A stretch of 64,000 bases of DNA, from NCBI GenBank assembly GCA_024220505.1, contig JAKZZE010000005.1, positions 1-64,000 of the forward strand, in the 5' to 3' direction. The position numbers were made by a program, and so were the translations under genes. How positions within the stretch are numbered: position 1 is the first letter of the stretch; each line of letters begins with the position of its first letter. Shown in pieces: positions 10,798 to 21,215 of the stretch. The notes under the pieces were generated by a model that was not told the DNA's origin, did not search any database, and saw only the letters and a list, made by a program, of their open reading frames with translations. The DNA comes from Rhizopus arrhizus. Lineage: Eukaryota > Mucoromycota > Mucoromycetes > Mucorales > Rhizopodaceae.

Positions 10798-13465
10798 ATG
10801 AATTCTTCTATTAATCAATCCCCTGCCAAAAACGTTGAAAAGGATTCAGCTGATGAAGTAGCTAAGTCCTTGGATAGAATGGATCTTGAAACCCTCGAAA
10901 GTAGAGCGTCAAACTCATCCATCCATCCTCGTGATGATGCATCCATTGAAACTGATGCTGAGATGGATGAAGTTACTGACTCTTCTCCTGCTGTTCCTTC
11001 TTCGGACCCTTCCAATTATATGGAGAGGTTGATGGCTCAAAAATCCTTGTTCTTTGATTTAATTGAAAAATTAAATAATAATAAAGCGAGTTTTATTTTA
11101 GAAAATAAGCTAACTTCACTTGAAGAAAACGAAAAGCAATTGAGCTATGCTGTATCAGCTTTAAATGATGTTAACGCTCTTATTGCTTTCCAGTTAGAAC
11201 TGCATAATCATGAGTTGAAGGGCAATGGATCTAGAAATTCATCACCCAACGATAGACTTATCCCAAGCCGTGAAATCCCAAAATTCAACGTCAACCCTAC
11301 CGCTAGTACTCTGTATCAGCTCACTCTTCGCGAAGGTGATAAAATCGTCAGACCAAGTAATGAACCATCTTTGGATATGTTTATTAGAGATTTCCAAAGA
11401 AAATTCTTGGATTATCATGTATCTGTAGAGGATCATTGGTTGCACTACCTGGAAGTTTCTTTTGAAAAGTCTGACAGTGATACCGACCATGACTGGTTCG
11501 AAAGATTCATCAAAAGACGTTGTATGGATAAGAAAACCGCTTTGAATTGGGATCAGGCAAAAGAAGTCTTGAAACAACGCTTCGATCTTGCTTCACAAAC
11601 TACACCAGAGATGTGGTTTAAAAATCTTATCAACTTCAGGCAAGAACGTTACGAAACTTTGACCCAAGCAATGGATCGATATCGTCTTTTCCCTGTTGGT
11701 GTAAAGGTTAACATGCATGATAACACTTTCTGGATTGGACATTTCATTTCGAGGGTTCACACTGTCAAGTTTCAGGAAATGGTCCAAGCTACTGTCAAAA
11801 AAAATCTTCCCTCGCTTGTCTCTACTAGCTCCAATATCACTGGAGAAAGTATTTATTCAACACGCAACTTGCCTATTCCTCTGCCTAAGGAATGGAATGT
11901 TCTGGAGTCAATTCTAATTAAAGAAATGGCTAACTTGGAATCTGCTTTGTTGAACATCCTTAAGGATAAGAAAAAGGAAGACAATACCAAAAAACTCGTT
12001 GAACAGGACGATAACACCAATACTAAAAAAAGAAAAATGATACATCAAAGTGAACATAAGAACCAAAAAGTTTCAAAAACATCTGTTGAATTTCAGCAAG
12101 AAATTGCGGATTTAAAGAAACAAGGTATATGCACATTTTGCAAAACTGCCAAGTACTCTCCTGGTCATTATTCATCTTGTTCTGTAAGACTTGAACATAT
12201 CAAAAGAAAACATGGCAAACAAATTGTAAGTAATTCTTCTAAAGGGAATGACAAAACTGTTAGCAATTTAGAGTTGTCCAACTCGATCACTAGCATTAGT
12301 CAGATAAATAAATCTCCTAAAAACAGAGTTACTGATTTATCTTTATCTCCTAGTAAAAATGAATCTACCTCGCACTCGTCTGAACAATGTGAATCATCTG
12401 ATGACGAATTTGAATTTCTTTATAAGCATTATGACAGAAATATAATCTGTCCAAATAAAAATATAAATACTAGTTTTGATGAAGAGTATAACAAAAATGT
12501 CTTTGCCATTCGTAACAATAAAGTTGGAGAAGATGATAGTTTATTCGAATCGGATAATGTGGCTTATTCCCCCGTTACTCCAATCACGCTTAATAATGTG
12601 TGTTATGTTCTGGTAAAGTAAAATAAGGAATAACAATAAAGCCAAAGAATACTTTTTGAGACTGAACTTTATTTAAGACAATCTTAATTATTCAAAAGAA
12701 ATCATTACAAAGTCTACTATTTATATTCTTCTATCAGTTGGCGGGTAAATGAGTAGTTATGAGCGTAGATCCAATAATTGACATGTTTGATTGAAGGATG
12801 ATCACTGAATCGATTATGAAAATTTTTAATTCGTTGTTTTATAGATCTTATTGTTCTTTAACTGATCTGGGAGAATTGTCCCGTCTTCATTGAGAGGAAA
12901 GATATATTTATATGAAATGCCTCCAGTCAGATCATAGTTGACTAGGTACCTGATCCATTATTATTCATTTACAGAAATGATGAATAGTAAAGATCATGAC
13001 TTATTTATTGTTCATGTTTACTTTATAGAATGAATCTAATTGTGATAGTTTTATATAAAAAGAAGAAGAATATATTTTACTGAATAAAGATTTAAATTAT
13101 TATCTTTTATCAATTTAATATACTTCTTTTAGTTGTGATTATTCAATGTCCGTTATGATCAGACGCTGTTCTACAACAATGCGAACGCTTATGGTATCAT
13201 AGATACTGGTGCACGTGTCTCTGTCATAAATAAAAAATTTGCAATAGACAATAATATTAAATTTCATTCAGTTCCTGGTAACCTAATTTTAGCAAATGGC
13301 GACCAAATTCCCAGAATGAGATCTATTGACTATGTGAATGTCGAATACGACAACATTGACCACATTATTAAATATAAGTTTGATCTTATTGACGATCATG
13401 CTTCCTCTCACAATTGTAAAATTCTTATTGGAACAGATTTGCTTCCTAAACTTTCCATTCATTTC
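10798..13465 (+). pseudogene. Element J: Ty3/Gypsy gag-protease remnant split by a solo LTR
   Basis: A 607-codon ORF starts at 10798 (Met after a pyrimidine-rich leader). It has an acidic Ser-rich N-terminus, a capsid-like middle (about residues 150-400) and a Cys/His cluster CTFCKTAKYSPGHYSSC near residue 445, resembling the variant knuckles of elements C and F. At codon 601 the sequence runs into a solo LTR (12601-13178). Directly after it the same frame resumes with an aspartic-protease active site IIDTGARVSVINKKF and a ..GTDLLPKLSI segment typical of the protease end. Reading stops in repeat K at about 13466, so reverse transcriptase, RNase H and integrase are missing. Codons on each side of the LTR are in phase if the LTR and one 5-bp duplication are discounted. 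Confidence 0.85.
12601..13178 (-). mobile_element. Solo LTR of family G inside J
   Basis: This is the inverse complement of F's LTRs at 48804-49384 and 60654-61234, beginning TGTTATGTTCTGG and ending CTGTTCTACAACA. It is flanked by ATGTG (12596-12600) and ATGCG (13179-13183), a 5-bp target duplication with one transition. The TATA-like box and AATAAAG of the family read on the minus strand. It is a remnant of LTR-LTR recombination, diverged from F's LTRs. Confidence 0.9.
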
Positions 13466-14487
13466 ACAACTCTGAAATTAAGCGGGCAACCACAGGATTT
13501 TAGGGTATAACCATGCAAATAATCAGAGATCCAAGCTTAACTTTAGTCATAGGCCAAATTTTAGCTATAAGCCTATCCATAGGCATAAACACAGTGAGCT
13601 ATGTGTAAAAATGGCTTTGTGTGATTTATAGAGCAAATGGGGTGCACTTAGTGTTGGTTATCACTCCGCTTAACATTAGCCATAAGCCAAATTTTAGTTA
13701 TAGGCCTAGCCATAGGCACCAAAATAGTGGACTATGTGTAAAAATGGCTTTGTATGATTTGCATACCAAATGGGGTGTGTCTAGTGTTGGTTATTACTCC
13801 GCTTAACTTTAGCCATAAGCCAAATTTTAACTATAAGCCTAGCCATAGGCACCAAAATAGTGGGCTATGTGTAAAACTCGCTTTATCTCGTCTATATGCC
13901 CAGTGGGGTGCACCTAGTGTTCGTTATTACTCCGAAACGTAACCGGCCAACACTGAATTTCATATTTTTGCTATAGCCGTGATTCTAACTTTAGTTATCG
14001 TCATGAAAAGTGCTCCAACCACAACTCTGAAATTAAGCGGGCAACCACAGGATTTTGGGGTTTAACCATGCAAATAATCAGAGATCCAAGCTTAACTTTA
14101 GCCATAGGCCAAATTTTAGCTATAAGCCTATCCATAGGCATAAACATAGTGAGCTATGTGTAAAAATGGCTTTGTGTGATTTACAGTGCAAATGGGGTGC
14201 ACTTAGTGTGGTTATCACTCCGCTTAACTTTAACTATAAGCCAAATTTTAGTCATAAGCCTAACCATAGGCACAAAAATAGTGAGCTATATGCAAAAATC
14301 ACTTTATCTCGTTTATATACCCAATGGGGTGCGCCTAGTGATGTTTCTCACTCCGAAAAATAACCGGACAACACAGGATTTTAGTTTTTCGCTATAGCCA
14401 TGGCTCTAACTTTAGTTATGGTCACGAAAAATGCCCAAACCACAACTCGGAAATTAAGCGGGCAACCACAGGATTTTGGGGTTTAAC
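13466..14487. repeat. Repeat K: higher-order tandem array of about 133-bp units
   Basis: Three copies of a block Z (ACAACTC.GAAATTAAGCGG..., at 13466, 14021 and 14442) bracket runs of a 133-bp unit Y. Unit Y begins CTTAACTTTAGCCATA and starts at 13536, 13669, 13802, then 14091 and 14223. Each run ends with a non-tandem block X (..ACCGGCCAACACTG..). The two composite units are Z-Y-Y-Y-X (555 bp) and Z-Y-Y-X (421 bp), so they differ by one Y. The array has no ORF of its own. Its left edge cuts J's protease and its right edge (TTTTGGGGTTTAACCACC) cuts L's protease. A degenerate copy lies at 8179-8463. Confidence 0.85.
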
Positions 14488-15730
14488 CACCTGCCGTTTC
14501 CACTTCACGAGATGACCGTAAGGAAGACATCTTCATAGAGCTGTTCACCAATTTAGGAGATATGTAATTTGCACTTGCACCTGTATCTAGCAGAACCTTC
14601 ACTTTGCGACACTTATCAGCATTGTTATTATCACATAAGACAAACTCATACAAGGGCAAATCGGATTCTTTATTATTATTGAGATTTAACAAATGATCAT
14701 GGTCTCGTGCCAAGAATTCATCATCTCCATCCAAATCAGGAGCGTCCATCTTGTTATCACTGCACTCACAATGCTTGACAGGCTTGATACAATTTATAGT
14801 ACGGCGCTGACGAGAAGAACCTGACCCAGCTGTTCTTGAATTTCCAGCCTTTCGCCAGGTAGGGCACTCGGACTTGACATGTCCTATGCCTTGGCATCCA
14901 TAGCACCGGATCTGTCTTCGACCATTGTTGGAGCGCTCGAAATTTTTACGACCTTTGCCATTAAAAGCGGTGGAGATGGCATTCAGTACCTGTCGAATTG
15001 AATCCAGATCCATTGGGTCTTCACCGTTACCGGGGGCACCAAGAGGAGAACCACGAGCGAAAGGATTACCGGCAGGAGTATGTACAACAGGGGCAGAAGC
15101 CATTTCGCCGTCGTTCCTTGCCGCTTCGATAGCTAGAGCCATGGATTCCGCTGACTCCAAGGAATGAGGGAATCTAGAACGTACCAGAACCCGTAGATCA
15201 GGCTTCAACCCGCGCACAAAGCGATCCAACGCATCACCCGCAGACATATCAGGTATTTGCAATTGAAGGCTGCGAAACTCACTAATATATCTTGCGACGG
15301 TGGAGTGTTGCGATAGTATAGCCAATTTATCACGAGCCGCCTGAGTAGAGTTTACGGGTCTAAACTCATTCTCAAAAGCGAACTTGAATGCAGACCAGTC
15401 GGATGGGGGTACACGGCTAGCCTTTAATTGATTCCACCATATTAAGGCATCATCACGGAGCAGTGTAACAGCAAATGAAACTTTTTCTTTTTCTTTCAAG
15501 GGCACTAATTCGAAATAGCACTCCAAAGAGCCTAACCAACTTGCTACAGCGATAGCAGAGCGATCACCCCTGAATACATCCGGTTCACGTACCCTTATCG
15601 ATTGCGAACTTTTAGATGACAAGGCAAGGAGCAACTTTTCCAATACTGCCTTGTCTACATAGACACCATTGCCTTCACCGGGTCCAGGAGGGTTACCCAT
15701 ATCAATATCTTCTTCAATTACACCAAACAT
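14483..15730 (-). pseudogene. Element L: Ty3/Gypsy gag-protease remnant
   Basis: A 415-codon ORF starts with Met at 15730. It has a Gypsy capsid domain (about residues 45-210, with WWNQLKASR, AARDKLAILSQ and DRFVRGLKPDLR), a classic CCHC knuckle CYGCQGIGHVKSEC (about 270-285), and a protease motif VLLDTGASANYISPKLV (about 380). It is homologous in order and motifs to the gag of B and D, but more GC-rich. The ORF ends at ..REVETAGG where repeat K starts, a few residues beyond the protease active site, so all of pol is lost. The 5' LTR and primer-binding site lie just upstream (15797 onward). Confidence 0.85.
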
Positions 15731-15796
15731 AGTTAAACCAGGTAAGTTATTATCAGAGACTTGCGATACAGAACAAAAAATACTATTTTAATCAAA

Positions 15797-15808
15797 CAGA
15801 TGCTACCA
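15797..15808 (-). promoter_or_regulatory. Primer-binding site of element L
   Basis: On the minus strand TGGTAGCATCTG begins two bases after the LTR end (..ACGACA). The same 12-mer sits at the same offset in B (40443) and D (27249). It would pair with a tRNA 3' end reading CAGATGCTACCA. Confidence 0.8.
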
Positions 15809-15810
15809 GT

Positions 15811-16323
15811 TGTCGTTGTTAACAATAGAACCAACCAATAGTAAGTCGAAATAAACAATAAAATAAGCTTGAACTTGTGTGGAAAGCTGTTCTTTATTTT
15901 TTACAAAACAATACAACTATTTATATGTTTTATGATGAGGTCCAGAAATCTCTCGAATTTTCTCAATTGTCCCAGATAGCGGGGTTGTAATGAGAACAGG
16001 GTCTCAGGGACATCAGGGTCTCAACTTTTGTTCGGTCCGCACTACACGTGCTGTCCGGCACTGCAAATAATCGTGCAAACTCTGCACATTGTTAATTTTT
16101 AGCAATATGCTTTTCTGTTTAACGATGCCAAAAGCTGTGATTGAATGGGTATTTATGCCGACGTCAATATCGGCACCCTTTAAGGACCTAAATGTCTGTC
16201 AATATATTCTGCGTCTCTGTATGGTGCCGATATTAACGAAAATGATGATCCATAGCTCTAAGTAGATTTATACAGACCCAATTGTCGTTTTGCGAAGGCG
16301 TCTCTCTTGTTAGCTGCTTTACA
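15811..16323 (-). mobile_element. 5' LTR of element L (far boundary approximate)
   Basis: The gag-proximal edge at 15811 (TGTCGTTG on the plus strand, ending ACGACA on the minus strand) is supported by the adjacent primer-binding site. A TATA-like CATATAAATAG lies on the minus strand near 15920-15930. No second LTR is present, so the distal edge, placed at ..TTTACA 16323, is a guess from base composition. Confidence 0.6.
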
Positions 16324-16403
16324 TAGTCTATTCTACGTTATAAATAATTTGGCAACCAATGATACTTTTTAAATCATTACTTTATTTGTCTTTTTGCTCT
16401 TTA

Positions 16404-16505
16404 TAAACCACTCATATTGCCTTATATACTTCTTTATGAACCACTTATATTGCTTTATATACTTCTTTACCGACCATTCATATTGCAATAAATATTGCTT
16501 TATAT
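16404..16505. repeat. Short tandem repeat, about 35-bp period
   Basis: Three imperfect units starting near 16404, 16439 and 16474 share the core ACCACT.ATATTGC.TTATATAC. The third unit is partial. Confidence 0.6.
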
Positions 16506-16700
16506 ATACAAAAAAATAGGGATTTTGTTTATAAAAAATAGCTTTTTTTTATTTAAATAAAATAATAATAACAATACATAGTATTTCTTTGCTTGTAGCA
16601 TTTTAACAGTGTGCTTGACTTACCTAATGTCACCAGAATAGCAGCATCTAATCTAAAAATACATCAATTAATCTCGTGGAACTTTAAAAGTTCTCAAAAG

Positions 16701-16731
<31 letters not shown>

Positions 16732-16861
16732 CCCAAGGATTCTAGGATTCAAAGACACAAGGACCAGGGCACTTAAAGGAAAAGATGGAAGTACATCAGT
16801 ACTTAAGAACCAAAGTAAAAACCAGGAAAGAAACAGAAAGAGGCCAAAGCAGAGCAGCATT

Positions 16862-17222
16862 CATCTATAATAATTATTAGCCATCATGTATATAGTAAAA
16901 GTAATTGTACCTTTCTTTACATAGACAAGGGGAAGAAAACTTGCTGAGCTTTTACAAATAAGTAAAAAAAGAAACAGCACGCATCTATAATAATTATTAG
17001 CTATGATGGATATGTAATAAAAGTAATAGTACCTTTAGATGGGCTAAGAGAAGAAAACTAGCTAAGTTTTACCAACAAGTAAAAAAAAAAAGGAAACAGT
17101 ACGCATCTATAATAAATATTAGCTATTGAGTGTATGTAGTAAAAGTAATAGTACCTTGCTTTAGATGGACCATGAAAAAAAAGGAAAAGAAAAAGACATC
17201 AGTCAAGCTTATACCAACAAGG
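16862..17222. repeat. Tandem repeat, three units of about 120 bp
   Basis: Units begin CATCTATAATAA at 16862, 16982 and 17104. Each continues with TATTAGC, a GTAAAAGTAAT.GTACCTT block, an AAGAAAA block and ACCAACAA(G)TAAAA. Spacing is 120 and 122 bp. No ORF spans them. Confidence 0.8.
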
Positions 17223-18921
17223 AAAAGAAGAAGCAATGATAATCCTGGGAAAAAGACTTTATAAAGACCATTTAAAACATCAAGAAAGCAATCAATACAA
17301 TATTACTAAAGTACAAGTACCGTTAGAACAGGAATACAATTTATATAATATTAAGAACTTACCTTTTATAAAAAAGAGAAGAAAAAAAAAAGAAAAAAAA
17401 AAAAAAGAGAAGTGCTTTTTTGTAGCCTTATTTTACCAATGTTACACTTATTCACTGTCTATCTATATTAGAAATCAAAAACAGTTGCTTTTCATATAGT
17501 CTGTATTTAATGGTATCCCAAAAGATAATTTATACATTGCTTGAACAAGTTTTATTACTTGCGTGCAATATCTTTAACATGGAGGATATTCTTTTTTCTT
17601 TTTCTTTTTTTTTTATTTCAAGTAAAAAAAAAAAAGGTCGATATCAACAAATTATAGCAGAAAAACAACTTTTTTTTTCTCCCTTGTTTTGTTTCATGGA
17701 ATACACTAGATGTCAAAGGTACAAAAGATAAAAAAAAAGCTCAAGTATTGACCATATGTAAATTTATAAAAAAAAAAAATAACAACCAAGGCTAATGTCG
17801 GTTTTTTTTTTTTTTTTTTTTTTACATTAGGAATTCCTAATGGGACACATTCGGATGACGAACATGAACCTCATGAGCAAAGTTGTTCTTTCCAACACGA
17901 TAAAACTATAAGAATATCAAACTTATATTGTTGCTTGTTGTTGAAAAGCCCTTTTTGATAAAGGAAGTTGGCAATGTTAACATCTCTAATGGCTAATGGC
18001 TAATGGCAAATTACACCCATGTGCAAACATAAAGTAAGTAATGAACTAATATAAGCTTAAAAACATATATTCTTTTATATTATTTGTCATAAAAAATAAT
18101 AAAGCACTTTATTTACTTGAAAAACAAAAAAACTGTGCTTGTATCTATTAATTATAATTGCCTTGTAACAAGATGTTAACAAAGCTTCTTTTTTTTATTC
18201 TTTTTAGAATATACACGTATTCTTTTGTTATAATGTAAAAGCATTTGTATTTTTATAAAACATGTTTACTGTTAGGTTATTGTTTTCATTTGAATAAGTA
18301 ACATTTTATTGCTATGCTCTTTTTTTTTTTTTTTTTTTTTTCACTAGGTCTTTTTTTTTTTAACTTTGTCTTTTTTTTTTACTTTTAATTTTTCAGCTTC
18401 TTTTTTTTTTCCCAAACGCAACTATTTTGTTACATTCTGTTACACGTTTCTAATGAGCTAAGCTAAAAAGCACAGACTGCCTTCCTAATATGTATTCTTC
18501 TGATCAAAATAATCGCAGAATGCTTTTGATTTCCGCATTTTGCCCTCAAAAACAAAAAAAAAAAAGTAAATATCGGTCTTTCAACAATAGAGGAAAACAA
18601 GCTTTCCAAAAAAAGATCATCTGTAAAAAAAAAAAGACATTTTTTTTAAAACGTGAATAACTTTATGAATATTTACCTTACAATGAAAAAAATAACATTA
18701 CTTAATTTCTTTATTTTTTTCGCATCTAAATCTTTTTTCATATTTCGAAAATGACCAATACAGCAAGATATAATGTTTTTTTAAAAAAAAACTTTAAAAT
18801 CTGTGGACCTATGATTGTCACCGATATCAGAATTCTACGTCAAAGGCGCAACATTATTTGCAGTGCGGGCCGGGGAGTTGGGTAAGGGATTATGTCCTTT
18901 AGCCACGACAAACATAAGTGA

Positions 18922-18994
18922 GGGGCTATGGCCCAATGGATAAGGCGTCTGACTACGAATCAGGAGATTCCAGGTTCGACCCCTGGTAGCCTCA
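18922..18994 (+). tRNA. tRNA-Arg (anticodon ACG)
   Basis: A full cloverleaf can be folded. Acceptor GGGGCTA pairs with TAGCCTC (one G-T pair) and the discriminator is A at 18994. The A box is TGGCCCAATGG, and anticodon stem TCTGA/TCAGG carries loop CTACGAA with anticodon ACG at 18955-18957. T stem CCAGG/CCTGG carries loop TTCGACC, which is the B box. There is no intron and CCA is not encoded. A T5 run at about 19006-19010 serves as Pol III terminator. It decodes CGU-type arginine codons after A-to-I modification at position 34. Element D inserted about 40 bp downstream. Confidence 0.97.
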
Positions 18995-19036
18995 CTATTT
19001 GTCTATTTTTGTTGTGACGAAAATAGAAATTCTTTT

Positions 19037-19061
19037 TGTCATATCTTTTTATTCTATATAT
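19037..19061 (+). mobile_element. First 25 bp of D's 5' LTR
   Basis: TGTCATATCTTTTTATTC... matches the start of D's 3' LTR at 39900. The sequence is cut by element A, with ATAT as the duplicated target at 19058-19061. Confidence 0.93.
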
Positions 19062-19545
19062 TGAAAGATATACAGTCAAGTTTTTTTGTACCACGCCAGT
19101 TAGAAAATGAACTTCTGCGTAACAATCTATTTGAAAACGGAGTATCAACTCTTTTGCTTGAAAACCAAAAACAACACAAAATCATAAAAACCAAAAAACA
19201 TATAAATACCCTCATGTCTTATCCCTATTTTTACTTCACTTCACTTCACTTTACTTTTCTTTATTACAGAATATTATATTCTTTTTATCTTTTCTTTATT
19301 TTATAAACCAATAAAACCATCAAGCGTTCAAAAGAAACCCTTTGGTCTGTGTTCTATTCAAAATACTGAAGTCCCTTGAAGCTAAATCAACTTCATTGTA
19401 AACCTATTCCTAAACCTCGAGAGTTTAGCCTATTTTAACAAGTTTGATCTACTTAACAAGATCTGGTGGTCACTACCGACAATACTTATTTACTTACAAA
19501 AGTAAACCCGCAAACAAGCTATATACATAAAAAGAAAAATTTACA
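19062..19545 (+). mobile_element. 5' LTR of element A
   Basis: It starts TGAAAGATATACAG and ends AATTTACA. A TATA-like TATAAATACC lies at 19201 and AATAAA at 19310-19315, giving a U3-R-U5 order on the plus strand. A second copy of the primer-binding sequence (TGGTGGTCACTAC) lies inside U5 at 19464-19476. Confidence 0.95.
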
Positions 19546-19547
19546 TT

Positions 19548-19565
19548 TGGTGGTCACTACGAGGG
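19548..19565 (+). promoter_or_regulatory. Primer-binding site of element A
   Basis: TGGTGGTCACTACGAGGG begins two bases after the LTR. TGG start and position fit a tRNA-primed minus-strand start. It is a different primer from the one used by B, D and L. Confidence 0.75.
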
Positions 19566-19671
19566 GCTCAAAATCAAGAAACTATCTAAAACTATCAAGA
19601 AATCAACAAACTTAGTCAAAAAAAAAATTATCAAAATCGAATCAACAATATCTAAACACTTACTAGCAACA

Positions 19672-20883
19672 ATGACAACAACAGGACCTAACGTGTTGGC
19701 CTCACTTAACAATCAAAGCACCATTCAAGGTTATCGACCAAGACTCATCGAATTCTATGGGTACGAAGGAGAAGACTTTCGTCACTTTCAAGAGATACTA
19801 GAGTCCTACCTAGCCATTAGCAATACTCAAAATGACTCAAGAAAACTCATTATACTCAAATCTCAATTAAGGCGCTCTGCTAAAGTTTACTTCGAACGTG
19901 TAATTCTGAAGGAACAACCTGATATCAACTATGAACAAGCTATGGAAAAGCTTCGAAAACATTATATTACTCCCGAACTTATTCAAAATTACGAACTTGA
20001 ATTCAATGAAATGTGTCAAGGAGAACAAGAACATCCACAAATATATCTTGCAAGATTACGAGAAGCAGCAGATCTTGCTAATATCGATAACGAAGCAGTC
20101 ATTGAAAGCCGATTCCGTGCTGGCTTACTAAAAGAAATCAAATTATTTTGCATACAAAGTAGCTCAAGAACTTTTCAAGATTGGATTAATCATTCTGAAG
20201 GATGGTGGAATGCACATAGGCCACGAAAGATCGCCATGGTGGATAATCCGTTCATACCTAGAAACGTAAACAATGCACTTATCTATCACGACGACAACAC
20301 CCAGTATTATCGCCACTCCGCAAATAATCACAACATTGAATTAATAGATACTGAGGAACGACCGATTCACTATGTCCCTGTAACTGATATGCGTACCAAT
20401 GTAAACTACGAGCACTTGAACAATGCACCAAATGTTGTAACTGGTTCCCATCAGTTGTCAACTATGGACATTGTAGGTAGGCACGGTAGTATACCAGTAC
20501 GGCAACATCATTATACTAGGACAAATGAAGGTCAGACTATGTATCAAAATTCAACTGAAGACCTTGTTAACCTTATACAACAAACTATTCGAGATGAATT
20601 GAACATACCGCCCAAACTATCCTATCCCAATAGAAGTTATCAACGCAATAACAGACCAAATTATAACAACAATCGAAATAATGTATATCCATATTATAAT
20701 AACTACGGTCAATACAATCAAGATAACCGAAGAAATGATCAATATCAGCAAAATCAACCTCAACCGAGAAGAGAATATCCTCAAAATAACCAAATCAATC
20801 AACCACATCAACAATCTTCACAACACATCTATAATCACCAACCACCTTCTCAACAAACACAATCACAACCGTCAAAAAACTAA
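19672..20883 (+). CDS. gag: Element A Gag polyprotein
   Basis: 403 codons from ATG 19672, about 125 bp after the LTR. Residues about 20-195 look like a retrotransposon capsid domain (..GEDFRHFQEILESYL.., ..AKVYFERVI.., ..HPQIYLARLREAADLA..). No CCHC knuckle is visible. Instead, residues about 310-403 form an Asn/Gln/Tyr/Arg-rich basic tail that could bind RNA. The ORF ends TCA AAA AAC TAA, a -1 slippery sequence directly before the stop, so pol is probably made as a Gag-Pol fusion. Gag would form the particle in the cytoplasm. Confidence 0.88.
   Translation: MTTTGPNVLASLNNQSTIQGYRPRLIEFYGYEGEDFRHFQEILESYLAISNTQNDSRKLIILKSQLRRSAKVYFERVILKEQPDINYEQAMEKLRKHYITPELIQNYELEFNEMCQGEQEHPQIYLARLREAADLANIDNEAVIESRFRAGLLKEIKLFCIQSSSRTFQDWINHSEGWWNAHRPRKIAMVDNPFIPRNVNNALIYHDDNTQYYRHSANNHNIELIDTEERPIHYVPVTDMRTNVNYEHLNNAPNVVTGSHQLSTMDIVGRHGSIPVRQHHYTRTNEGQTMYQNSTEDLVNLIQQTIRDELNIPPKLSYPNRSYQRNNRPNYNNNRNNVYPYYNNYGQYNQDNRRNDQYQQNQPQPRREYPQNNQINQPHQQSSQHIYNHQPPSQQTQSQPSKN
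20874..20880 (+). promoter_or_regulatory. Probable -1 ribosomal frameshift site (A AAA AAC)
   Basis: The heptamer A AAA AAC lies in the gag frame directly before the TAA stop at 20881-20883. It follows the X XXY YYZ rule and is one of the strongest known -1 slippery sequences. The -1 frame is open from here for about 108 codons up to a TAG at 21204, which lies only four codons before the annotated pol Met. I did not establish a downstream pseudoknot. Confidence 0.7.
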
Positions 20884-21215
20884 ATGGGTCGGTTGCTTTT
20901 AATCAAAGAAATGGTCAATCGAACACCCAACAAATCACTAAACCCATAAATCAACAAAGTAAACAACATCCTCTTAACGTCATCTTAAATTACAATGAAT
21001 ATGATGATAACACACAATATAAAGATCTTTATTCTGCAGTTAGACCTGAACGTCCGCCTGAAGTACTGAACGCAACCCCATATCCAAAAGCAAAAGTCCC
21101 CAGAATTAAAAGAAAGCAAACTGAACCTACGACGACTAGAAGGATAACTACAAGAAACCATCTAGAAGAAATACCTATAACAACAAATCCAATAACAATC
21201 CCCTAGGATATTGAA

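Larger units (their letters stand above)
16324..18921. other. AT-rich intergenic DNA with microsatellites and tandem repeats
   Basis: No gene recognised. It contains long homopolymer runs (about 28 A at 16699-16726, about 20 T near 17802-17823 and 18322-18341). There are two small tandem arrays (listed separately) and a triple CTAATGG near 17990-18006. ORFs at 17236-17499 and 17510-17731 are Lys/Phe-rich translations of these runs, with no family resemblance. Confidence 0.5.

Noticed and set aside
13621..14397. Repeated ORFs with similar His/Asn-rich peptides
   Set aside because: They are translations of repeat K units; period and frame follow the DNA repeat rather than a protein constraint.
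13466..14487. CRISPR-like array
   Set aside because: Units of 133 bp are directly tandem, with no short repeats and unique spacers, and the genome is eukaryotic.
17236..17731. Two ORFs of 87 and 73 codons
   Set aside because: Lys and Phe runs from A and T tracts; no support.
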